This document shows positions 1-5,324 of a stretch of DNA of 6,307 bases, in pieces. The stretch spans positions 1 to 6,307 of the forward strand of contig WTCK01000200.1 of assembly GCA_013138615.1 (NCBI GenBank), in the 5' to 3' direction. How positions within the stretch are numbered: position 1 is the stretch's first letter; each line of letters begins with the position of its first letter. Position numbers and translations under genes: made by a program. The notes beneath the pieces were generated by a model that ran no database searches, was not told where the DNA came from, and saw only the letters and a program-made list of their open reading frames with translations. The stretch is from Candidatus Thorarchaeota archaeon. GTDB taxonomy: Archaea > Asgardarchaeota > Thorarchaeia > Thorarchaeales > Thorarchaeaceae.

Positions 1-1
1 A

Positions 2-766
2 AAGAAGGTTCCCAAACTGATGGAAGGCCCGATTGACATGATAGTGGGACCGGAGGTGGCCGGGATTATCGCGCACGAGAACGTTGGCCACCCAAGCGAG
101 GGCGACAGAATCATGGGCCGCGAGGGAGCCCAGGCCGGTGAGAGCTTTTGGAGAGACCTCAAGATAGGCGAATCAAGAGTTGGGAGTGATGCAGCGACGG
201 TCAGCGAAGACCCCACCATACCTAACACAGGAGGATTCTATCTTTATGATGATGAGGGAATCAAAGCAAGGAAGAGAGTCCTGATCAAGAATGGCATTCT
301 GAATGAACCCCTACTCAACAGAGAGTTTGGCGTCAAATTCGGAACTGGTTCCAATGGTTCAGCTAGGTCCTCAAGTTACAACCGAGAGCCCATTATCAGA
401 ATGTCAAACACTTTCTTTGAGCCCGGTGACCATTCGCTCGAAGAATTGATTGAAGATGTCAAGCTGGGGTGCCTGATGAAATCTTTCACGGAATGGAATA
501 TAGATGACAGGCGCTACCAGTCGAAGTACACAGGATGTGTTGCGTATCTGATTAAGAAGGGCGAATTGACAGATACGATGGTAAGAAGACCAGTGATGGA
601 AACCACAAGCATTGGCCTGTTAAGCGCGGTCGATGCTGTTTCGAATAACCTTAGATTTGACTTCCCAGGAACCTGTGGGAAGAGTGACCCGATGCAGGGA
701 GTACCTGTGTACGCAGGAGGCGGAGAAGTAAGATTCCGTGACATCCGTCTTGGAGGTGTTGGATAA
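2..766 (+). CDS. tldD: TldD-type zinc metalloprotease, C-terminal part (5' end outside window)
   Basis: This is the C-terminal 254 residues of a TldD-family metallopeptidase. The reading frame is open to the left edge, so the N-terminal part of a protein that is usually about 450-480 residues lies outside. The family zinc motif HExxxH is present as HENVGH (bases 74-91), followed by PSEGD, as in the HExxGHxxExD signature of TldD. The C-terminal GTCGK motif supplies a cysteine (codon 674-676) that corresponds to the third zinc ligand in the known TldD/TldE structure. In bacteria TldD and TldE form a heterodimer that degrades unfolded peptides and trims microcin and CcdA-type substrates; the archaeal substrates are unknown. 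The stop codon shares one base with the start of the tldE-like gene, so the two are surely co-transcribed. The ATG at 20 is an internal methionine, not the start. Confidence 0.93.
   Translation, partial: KKVPKLMEGPIDMIVGPEVAGIIAHENVGHPSEGDRIMGREGAQAGESFWRDLKIGESRVGSDAATVSEDPTIPNTGGFYLYDDEGIKARKRVLIKNGILNEPLLNREFGVKFGTGSNGSARSSSYNREPIIRMSNTFFEPGDHSLEELIEDVKLGCLMKSFTEWNIDDRRYQSKYTGCVAYLIKKGELTDTMVRRPVMETTSIGLLSAVDAVSNNLRFDFPGTCGKSDPMQGVPVYAGGGEVRFRDIRLGGVG
752..757 (+). promoter_or_regulatory. Shine-Dalgarno site of tldE inside the tldD coding end
   Basis: GGAGGT lies eight bases before the tldE ATG and is read as codons near the end of tldD. It fixes the tldE start at 766 and supports translational coupling of the pair. 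Confidence 0.75.
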
Positions 767-2145
767 TGACCAGTCTTGATGATCTCAAATCCTACGTTGA
801 CATAGCAGTTGACCATGCAAAGGAGAAAACCGACGGAGTAATCGCTAGGGGAGTGCTATCCAGCAATTCCCAGATCAGATTCTCGCAGAATGCCATAGAC
901 ATCAATAAGCGCTGGGAGAGCCTCTCACTACAGCTCTTCCTGATTATGGAAGGAGCAAAGACAGGATTCAGCGAGAGGTCAGTGTCAGGTGCGGATGATG
1001 CCAAGAAAGCAGTAGATGACACCGTTGCGTTCACAAAGCGTCTTCCCGAATCGATATTCTTTGCAGGTGTCGAAGACAATGTTCACGATTACAAGATGGT
1101 TTCTGGCACATTCGATAGCAAAATCGATGACTTCAGTGAGAAGGCTCCAGGCTTGGTTAATGCAGCCATTGATGCCGCCCGTACACAGGGAGCTAAGCGA
1201 GTCGCAGGCGCTCTCAAGTTTGGGAAGGAATTCCAGTTCTTCAGATCGAGCTACGGTCCTGAAGGCTCAACACGAAGCACATCATTTGACCTAAATGTCA
1301 GGGCATTCATGAATGAGCTCGACCATTCAGGGCAAGGTCTTGAGTGTGGAACCACGCCTTCACAAGCACTGAGTGGCATGATTGAGGCTGGTGCGCAAGC
1401 AGGTACCTTGGCCAAACAGGCGGAGGGTGCGAAGCAAGGCAAGCCCGGGACCTATGATATCGTCATGAATCCAACGGTAGCTGCCAATGTAATGGGTTTC
1501 ATGGTCGAATCAGCTAACCCATTCATGGTCATGATAGGCATGTCACCACTCGGGGACAAGATGGGACAGCAGCTGGGACCGGAGTTTCTAACAGTTGCCG
1601 ACGACCCAAGGATGGCAGGAGGTCTCGCAAGTAAGCCATTTGACGCCGAAGGCACTCCGACTAAGACATTCAATATCTATGAGAAGGGTGTGCTCAAGTC
1701 ATTCGTCCATAATACGAGTACTGCCAAGATGTTTGAAACTGAATCTACGGGTAATTCCACTCTTGTAGGACTTGGAGAAGGTTTGAAAATGCTACTTCCT
1801 TATAACTCGAATATTGTGTTCGAGAACGGGGACCGCTCATTTGAGGAGCTACTAGAGGGGAACAAACCAACCATCTATGTCACGTCGAATTGGTATACAA
1901 GGTTCACCAACCACCAAACCGGTGAGTTCTCCACAATTCCGCGTGATGCGATGTTCCTCATAGAGAAAGGAGAGATGAAGCCAATCAAGAACGTGAGGAT
2001 TAGTGACAGCATGCTCAGGATGTTTGCCAACATCACTGCACTTGGTAATGATCGAAGACAGATCTACTGGTGGGAGGTCGATACGCCCACATTCATCCCT
2101 TCAGTAAGGATTGCAGATTGCAGGATAACAGCGGCAACTCAGTGA
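766..2145 (+). CDS. tldE: TldE/PmbA-type metalloprotease partner subunit
   Basis: This complete 459-residue protein belongs to the TldD/PmbA (U62) family and is the usual length for it. It lacks the HExxxH zinc motif that its upstream neighbour carries, which is the pattern of the non-catalytic TldE (PmbA) subunit. Family-like stretches include an FGKEFQFFRSS segment near residue 150, the central MNPTVAANVMGF region, SNWYTRF, and a C-terminal end with IPSVRIADCRI. Known TldE is needed for heterodimer activity and lines the substrate chamber. The ATG start overlaps the tldD stop (taATG) and is preceded by GGAGGT at 752-757, eight bases upstream, so translation can start independently as well as by coupling. 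The gene ends 39 bases before the convergent GTPase gene. Family assignment is strong; the archaeal role is unknown. Confidence 0.92.
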   Translation: MTSLDDLKSYVDIAVDHAKEKTDGVIARGVLSSNSQIRFSQNAIDINKRWESLSLQLFLIMEGAKTGFSERSVSGADDAKKAVDDTVAFTKRLPESIFFAGVEDNVHDYKMVSGTFDSKIDDFSEKAPGLVNAAIDAARTQGAKRVAGALKFGKEFQFFRSSYGPEGSTRSTSFDLNVRAFMNELDHSGQGLECGTTPSQALSGMIEAGAQAGTLAKQAEGAKQGKPGTYDIVMNPTVAANVMGFMVESANPFMVMIGMSPLGDKMGQQLGPEFLTVADDPRMAGGLASKPFDAEGTPTKTFNIYEKGVLKSFVHNTSTAKMFETESTGNSTLVGLGEGLKMLLPYNSNIVFENGDRSFEELLEGNKPTIYVTSNWYTRFTNHQTGEFSTIPRDAMFLIEKGEMKPIKNVRISDSMLRMFANITALGNDRRQIYWWEVDTPTFIPSVRIADCRITAATQ

Positions 2146-2156
2146 ATCCTGGATGT

Positions 2157-2162
2157 AAAAAG
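2157..2162 (-). terminator. Possible T-tract terminator of the GTPase gene
   Basis: On the - strand a CTTTTT run follows the GTPase stop by about 22 bases, inside the 39-base convergent gap. Archaeal RNA polymerase often terminates at such T-runs without a hairpin. No comparable T-run is seen for tldE on the + strand. The tract is short, so this is weak evidence. Confidence 0.3.
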
Positions 2163-2184
2163 ATCCCGAGGCAAGAGAGAAAGA

Positions 2185-2751
2185 CTAGACGCTGCTCTGC
2201 TCAGCTTGGCTGCTCTTAATCCTGGTTCTGCACGACGTGGCTGCGTGGATGAAGACTTCGCCGACATTCATTCCGGTCTTCGCGCTGGTTTCGAAGTACT
2301 TCATGGATAGCAGGTCGGCCAATTGGTGGCCCTCTTCTGTCGTTACTTCAGAAGCGTCTTTCAGGTCCGCTTTGTTTGCTACTAAAGAACCAGCTAGGAA
2401 GATGTAGCTAGGCATTCTGATGCCCTCTGTTAGAGTTTCAAACCATTTTGGTATGTCCTCAAATGTAGACCGATCAGTCTTGTCGTATACTAGGATGACG
2501 TGGTGAGCACCCTGATAGAATCTGTTTCTAAGCGCTGCAAATGTCTGTTGGCCGCCAAGATCAACCACACTAAGAACGATCGTGCCTTCAGGGAAGTCGA
2601 AAGTTGCTACACTAAGGTCAGCCCCCACTGTGGCAGTGTAGGTGGTTTCGAAACGACCCAGAAGGTATCTCCGAACAAGGGACGATTTCCCTACATTGCG
2701 TGGCCCAACTATGAGTGTCTTGTAAACTTCGGTGGTCAGCGCGTGCACCAT
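2185..2751 (-). CDS. Ras/Rab-like small GTP-binding protein (eukaryotic-signature type)
   Basis: This 188-residue protein is a single Ras-superfamily G domain. G1/P-loop is GPRNVGKSS (16-24), the switch I threonine is in YTATVGAD (38-45), G3 is DLGGQ (64-68), G4 is NKAD (126-129) and G5 is ETSAKTG (154-160). The segments FAALRNRFYQGA and VILVYDKTDRSTF match the Rab/Ras consensus closely. G3 reads DxGGQ, as in Arf and Roc proteins, not the Rab DTAGQ; the catalytic glutamine is Q68. Four residues (SLVA) appear to be inserted between strand beta-5 and NKAD. There is no C-terminal cysteine motif and no N-terminal amphipathic extension, so lipid anchoring is not evident. The start is secure: GAGG lies seven bases upstream and an in-frame TGA ten codons upstream leaves no other start. 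Such GTPases are expanded in Asgard archaea; the partner proteins are unknown. MglA-like prokaryotic GTPases are the main alternative. Confidence 0.92.
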   Translation of the reverse strand: MVHALTTEVYKTLIVGPRNVGKSSLVRRYLLGRFETTYTATVGADLSVATFDFPEGTIVLSVVDLGGQQTFAALRNRFYQGAHHVILVYDKTDRSTFEDIPKWFETLTEGIRMPSYIFLAGSLVANKADLKDASEVTTEEGHQLADLLSMKYFETSAKTGMNVGEVFIHAATSCRTRIKSSQAEQSSV

Positions 2752-2790
2752 CCTTGTGCCTCGTAAGCATCTGCAAGTTCACTTATCAGC

Positions 2791-2800
2791 ATTCTTATGG
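2791..2800 (-). promoter_or_regulatory. Weak TATA-like element for the GTPase gene
   Basis: CCATAAGAAT on the - strand would place transcription start near 2770, leaving a leader of about 19 bases that contains the GAGG site (2759-2762). It matches the archaeal TATA consensus only loosely. Confidence 0.25.
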
Positions 2801-2840
2801 CATCTTGGGTCAAAGCAGCAATGACACTTCCGAGAGATAC

Positions 2841-2859
2841 AAAAGGAAACTTAAGTAAA
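2841..2859 (+). promoter_or_regulatory. BRE/TATA-like promoter of the thioredoxin-like gene
   Basis: A purine-rich BRE-like stretch AAAAGGAAAC is followed by the TATA-like TTAAGTAAA (2851-2859). Its centre is about 26 bases before the GTG at 2882, the usual archaeal TATA-to-start distance, so transcription should begin at or within a few bases of that codon. Confidence 0.55.
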
Positions 2860-2881
2860 AGCGTTTACCCAGTGTGCCATT

Positions 2882-3376
2882 GTGAAGTTGATTGCTATGG
2901 TCGACCTCAATGAAATCCGAACCAGAACCCAAACGTGCAGAGAATATCTGGAGAATTCCAAGGGCGAGTCGAAAGATGAGCAGATGCAGACATACAGCAA
3001 TTACAAATTGAACGAGCAAGCGATGAAAGAGCTGAAAGGGCTCATGAAAGGTCTAACTGTCGTCATTCTAGGCGCAAGCTGGTGCAAGGACTGCCGAGAT
3101 GCAATACCAGTTCTATTGCACTTGGAAGAGAAGCTTGGTCTGGAAGTGCGCGTATTCGGAACGATGAAGGTTGCAGCACTGGACCCGGACCACCAGTGGC
3201 GAATCCCACCATCACCTCCTGAGGCTGAGGACTGGGGCGTCAAGGTAATCCCTTGGATTGAGATCTTCAACGAGAATGGCGAAAGAATTGACACGATTAT
3301 AGAGAAGCCTGACTTCACTCCTACGCTTGAGGAGGAATTCGCATTCCTACTGAAAAAAGCGAGTGGGAGAACATAA
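2882..3376 (+). CDS. Thioredoxin-fold family protein with WCKDC active site
   Basis: The protein is 164 residues from GTG. A helical, charged N-terminal region of about 55 residues precedes a thioredoxin fold: strand LTVVILGAS, the redox motif WCKDC (67-71), and the cis-proline context VIPW (P124). A proline-rich stretch, IPPSPPEAEDW (108-118), lies between. A CxxC site plus cis-proline indicates disulfide reductase, oxidase or sensing activity in the cytoplasm; no signal peptide or membrane helix is seen. An ATG at 2897 gives a 159-residue alternative beginning MVDLNE; neither start has a Shine-Dalgarno site. The GTG fits leaderless translation from the promoter at 2841-2859. The C-terminal segment after the cis-proline, with GERIDTIIEKPDF, fits the last strands and helix. 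The next gene starts 43 bases downstream. The family is clear; the physiological partner is unknown. Confidence 0.85.
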   Translation: MKLIAMVDLNEIRTRTQTCREYLENSKGESKDEQMQTYSNYKLNEQAMKELKGLMKGLTVVILGASWCKDCRDAIPVLLHLEEKLGLEVRVFGTMKVAALDPDHQWRIPPSPPEAEDWGVKVIPWIEIFNENGERIDTIIEKPDFTPTLEEEFAFLLKKASGRT

Positions 3377-3406
3377 AAGAGATAATTGTTCTAGCTCGAA
3401 TAGTGC

Positions 3407-3413
3407 AGGAGGT
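3407..3413 (+). promoter_or_regulatory. Strong Shine-Dalgarno site of the acidic-tailed membrane protein
   Basis: AGGAGGT ends six bases before the ATG at 3420. It is the best match to the archaeal anti-Shine-Dalgarno in the window and fixes this start. The 43-base gap to the thioredoxin-like gene holds no convincing TATA element at the right distance, which favours co-transcription. Confidence 0.75.
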
Positions 3414-3419
3414 AGTTGA

Positions 3420-4637
3420 ATGGAAATTCCTATGCTAACCAAGTTTGTAAACGGACTAAAGATGTTCTGGGCGTCAAGGAGACTCCGATGGCTCATGATT
3501 GTCTTCATGTTAGGCTTAGTGATAACCACCGCATTGCAGCAACTGACTCTTATCGTGCCAAGTGCATGGGCATATGCTATGCTGGTGTCAGCAGCATTTC
3601 CAATGTTCTTCCTCTTGACTGCATTACTGTCACTTCTTGGATTGCAGCGATTCGTCGCTAGCGAGGAATCATATCGCTCGTCCGCAGTGCTGTTCTTCAT
3701 GTGGCTATTTGTCAGCGCTATACTTCAGGTATACTTCATATTCAACTTGTTTGATGTGTTCATGTTTGTATACTTCGGAATTGCATTCTTGGGCTGGATT
3801 TCATTCCAGGCGTACTTCTCAACAAGAACAAGCCTAAGCTACGCAGAGAAGGCTGATGTTAGGGAGAACTCCAGATTAGTGAAGGTCCTAGTCACAATGA
3901 GCCATATCTTCTGTTACGTAGTGATCTTCGGTGCTCTCGGGTATGTCCTATTAATAAACAACAGTCAACTCTTAGGCGACTTGTCAAGGCTGCTCCTGCT
4001 CGTGTTAGGAACTTTGGTGGCAGCACTCTTCAACTTCCTCAATGGAATGATATTGGGCCGCCAGCGCGAAAAGACAACCTTCGTTAATGTGGCATTGATA
4101 GGGCTTTTCATCTCCCTTTACTCGGGTTACTTTATCTACAACGCAGGGAAGCCTATCACACAGGACTTCGACATAGTTAGTTTTGTAATTACGATTTTCT
4201 TTGTGTTCTACACAATGAGCTCTGTGGGGTCAACTTTAGCCTCAAGAGCTGAAAAGGAAACAAGATGGAAGATATCAAAGGAACTGGCAGTGACTCTCAC
4301 TTTCTTCCTTGCTTCTGGGTATTACTTTGCAGACACAATCCTGCCAATACTGCCCTCTGTAGATCCAGTGTTGGGAGCGGCCATGGGTGACTTAACAAAG
4401 CTCTTCATCTTTCCGTTAGTGGCGCTGGTGATGGAGTTACTATTCATCAGACGTGCGGGGAAGGTTCTCGAACCGACCGCAGAACTGCCACCTGAAGAAG
4501 AGCCCGTTACGACTGAAGAAGAAACCGAACCTTCTGAAGAACCAGTTGTGGAAGAGGTTGCAGAAGTCGAGGAGCCTGATGTCGAAGAAGAGAAACCCTC
4601 CGATTTGGAAGAAGACCTTTGGGAAGAGGAGGACTAA
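3420..4637 (+). CDS. Polytopic membrane protein with acidic cytoplasmic tail, unknown function
   Basis: I do not recognise a family for this 405-residue protein. About ten hydrophobic segments can be seen, roughly at 24-45, 50-76, 88-110, 112-132, 157-179, 189-212, 220-240, 252-273, 288-310 and 325-344. Basic clusters (K8 to R23, R77, R136/K144/R148, GRQREK at 213-218, RAEKETRWKISK near 276-287, RRAGK at 344-348) fall on alternating sides, so the positive-inside rule puts both ends in the cytoplasm. Residues 351-405 form a disordered-looking tail with 28 acidic residues and one lysine, ending WEEED. No transporter signature or charged residue pattern inside the helices points to a substrate. 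The start is set by AGGAGGT six bases upstream. It is probably in one operon with the thioredoxin-like gene. It could be a sensor, scaffold or transporter; I cannot choose. Confidence 0.88.
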   Translation: MEIPMLTKFVNGLKMFWASRRLRWLMIVFMLGLVITTALQQLTLIVPSAWAYAMLVSAAFPMFFLLTALLSLLGLQRFVASEESYRSSAVLFFMWLFVSAILQVYFIFNLFDVFMFVYFGIAFLGWISFQAYFSTRTSLSYAEKADVRENSRLVKVLVTMSHIFCYVVIFGALGYVLLINNSQLLGDLSRLLLLVLGTLVAALFNFLNGMILGRQREKTTFVNVALIGLFISLYSGYFIYNAGKPITQDFDIVSFVITIFFVFYTMSSVGSTLASRAEKETRWKISKELAVTLTFFLASGYYFADTILPILPSVDPVLGAAMGDLTKLFIFPLVALVMELLFIRRAGKVLEPTAELPPEEEPVTTEEETEPSEEPVVEEVAEVEEPDVEEEKPSDLEEDLWEEED

Positions 4638-4672
4638 TAGCATCTTCATACTCCCAAGCTGTCGCAACCGAA

Positions 4673-4682
4673 CGCTTTTATC
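4673..4682 (+). promoter_or_regulatory. TATA-like promoter of the rubredoxin gene
   Basis: TTTTATC (4676-4682), preceded by a CCGAAC BRE-like stretch, would start transcription near 4705. That is 35 bases after the membrane-protein stop and gives rubredoxin its own transcript with a leader of 27 or about 63 bases, depending on the start codon. Confidence 0.45.
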
Positions 4683-4712
4683 ACTTCGGCGCAGAAACGA
4701 AGAAATGCACAT

Positions 4713-4729
4713 AAGGTCATTACGACCTT
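4713..4729 (+). repeat. Inverted repeat in the rubredoxin leader, candidate operator
   Basis: AAGGTC and GACCTT are perfect 6-base inverted arms around a 5-base spacer ATTAC. The element lies about 8-24 bases after the predicted transcription start and just before the ATG at 4732. This is a classic place for a repressor dimer to block archaeal transcription; a leader hairpin is the alternative. The arms do not extend further in either direction. Confidence 0.5.
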
Positions 4730-4754
4730 GAATGAGCAATGCTCAATTGAAACT

Positions 4755-4758
4755 GGAG
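4755..4758 (+). promoter_or_regulatory. Shine-Dalgarno site deciding the rubredoxin start
   Basis: GGAG lies nine bases before the ATG at 4768. The earlier in-frame ATG at 4732 has only AAGGT fourteen bases upstream, inside the inverted repeat. This favours 4768 as the start. Confidence 0.5.
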
Positions 4759-4767
4759 AATGCTAAA

Positions 4768-4929
4768 ATGGCACGATGGGAATGTCTAGTCTGTGGCTGG
4801 GTATACGACGAGGATAAGGGCGACGAGGATAGCGGAATCGCAGCGGGCACTAAATTCGAAGACCTACCTGAGGATTGGGTCTGTCCGATGTGTGGCGCCT
4901 CCAAAGAAGATTTCGAGAAGCTAGAGTGA
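4768..4929 (+). CDS. Rubredoxin
   Basis: This 53-residue protein is a canonical rubredoxin, a small cytoplasmic one-electron carrier with a single iron bound by four cysteines. The ligands are in [11 protein letters not shown] (C6, C9) and [11 protein letters not shown] (C39, C42), and the hallmark GWVYD, F30, LPEDW and CGASKEDF segments are all present. In anaerobic archaea rubredoxin commonly passes electrons to flavodiiron proteins, superoxide reductase or rubrerythrin; none of these partners is in the window. I chose the ATG at 4768 because it gives the normal family length of 52-54 residues and has GGAG nine bases upstream. The ATG at 4732 would add twelve residues, [12 protein letters not shown], that are not part of the fold; an automatic annotation may use it. 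The gene has its own promoter-like element and a hairpin terminator, so it is probably monocistronic. Confidence 0.95.
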   Translation: MARWECLVCGWVYDEDKGDEDSGIAAGTKFEDLPEDWVCPMCGASKEDFEKLE

Positions 4930-4935
4930 AGATTC

Positions 4936-4956
4936 TCGGGGGTTTTTAGCCCCCGA
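4936..4956 (+). terminator. Hairpin terminator, possibly bidirectional
   Basis: TCGGGGG (4936-4942) and CCCCCGA (4950-4956) form a perfect 7-pair stem around the loop TTTTTAG, seven bases after the rubredoxin stop. The T-run is in the loop, not after the stem, and a further T-rich stretch (CACTTTCTTAT) follows. The - strand gene at 4985-5215 runs into the same stem from the other side, so it may end both transcripts. Confidence 0.55.
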
Positions 4957-4984
4957 ATTCACTTTCTTATCCGTGAACAGCGAT

Positions 4985-5215
4985 TCAGTATGCTCGCTCA
5001 TACTCAATAAGACTCTCAGTGAACGATGGACACATAGATCCATCCTTCTTATGCCTCCAATACACAGCCCATTCATCGGCCTGGCTTCTTTTCACGACAA
5101 CCTGTTTCTCTTGACTCAAGCTACTCGCAAGCTGAATCGCTTTTCTGAGGCTCATGGAGGCGCGTTCGAGTCTGAAGACTTGGCCCCCAATAAGCAGCCA
5201 CTTCTCCGCTCTCAT
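4985..5215 (-). CDS. Small hypothetical protein, unrecognised
   Basis: This 76-residue reading frame lies in the gap between rubredoxin and the four-helix membrane protein. The protein pattern looks real: a beta-like segment KWLLIGGQVFRLE (5-17), an amphipathic helix SLRKAIQLASSLSQ (22-35), and strands KQVVVKRS and EWAVYWRHKKDG. It has three cues of a small alpha/beta domain but no motif I can name. An in-frame TGA three codons upstream excludes a longer start. There is no Shine-Dalgarno site; instead a TATA-like TTATTA with a GGAGG BRE-like stretch is centred about 26 bases upstream, which fits a leaderless mRNA. A competing + strand frame (4973-5230) covers the same bases but starts at GTG with no signals and has a less protein-like composition. 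Moderate confidence that it is expressed. Confidence 0.5.
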   Translation of the reverse strand: MRAEKWLLIGGQVFRLERASMSLRKAIQLASSLSQEKQVVVKRSQADEWAVYWRHKKDGSMCPSFTESLIEYERAY

Positions 5216-5237
5216 AGCAGCAAGTCATGATGAAGTC

Positions 5238-5248
5238 TAATAACCTCC
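5238..5248 (-). promoter_or_regulatory. TATA-like element of the small - strand gene
   Basis: GGAGGTTATTA on the - strand combines a purine-rich BRE-like part and TTATTA, centred about 25-26 bases before the ATG at 5215. That spacing implies a leaderless transcript. The match to the TATA consensus is partial. Confidence 0.35.
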
Positions 5249-5275
5249 ACCAGAGCATCGACATACAATCACGGG

Positions 5276-5286
5276 GATTCTTAAGG
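5276..5286 (+). promoter_or_regulatory. TATA-like element of the four-helix membrane protein gene
   Basis: GATTCTTAAGG, centred near 5281, predicts a transcription start close to 5307. That is after the ATG at 5301 and before the GGAG at 5312, so it supports the ATG at 5325. ACATACAATC at 5261-5270 is an alternative that would allow the 5301 start. Confidence 0.35.
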
Positions 5287-5311
5287 GCGGTATCTAATTG
5301 ATGAAAATATT

Positions 5312-5315
5312 GGAG
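5312..5315 (+). promoter_or_regulatory. Shine-Dalgarno site deciding the start of the four-helix protein
   Basis: GGAG lies nine bases before the ATG at 5325, the same motif and spacing as for the rubredoxin start at 4768. The ATG at 5301 and TTG at 5298 have no such site. Confidence 0.5.
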
Positions 5316-5324
5316 AACAGAGAG

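Noticed and set aside
2500..2766. + strand frame of 88 residues antisense to the GTPase
   Set aside because: It lies opposite a gene with all five G motifs; its composition is that of an antisense shadow, with no start signals.
3377..3400. GATAATTG considered as a promoter for the ten-helix membrane protein
   Set aside because: It would start transcription near 3410, inside the Shine-Dalgarno site, which would leave the strong AGGAGGT unused.
3416..3661. + strand frame of 81 residues starting at TTG/ATG near 3416
   Set aside because: It overlaps the start of the membrane protein in another frame; the AGGAGGT spacing and hydrophobic pattern fit the frame from 3420.
4491..4634. GAAGAA-rich stretch considered as a DNA microsatellite
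   Set aside because: The repeat unit is not regular at base level; it results from many Glu codons in the acidic tail, with both GAA and GAG used.
4440..4739. - strand frame of 99 residues opposite the acidic tail
   Set aside because: The GAA/GAG-rich tail naturally gives long TTC/CTT-rich antisense frames (F/L-rich); this explains it.
4973..5230. + strand frame of 85 residues over the small - strand gene
   Set aside because: It begins at GTG 16 bases after the terminator stem, with no ribosome site or promoter, and its translation lacks a convincing structural pattern. The - strand frame explains the region better.
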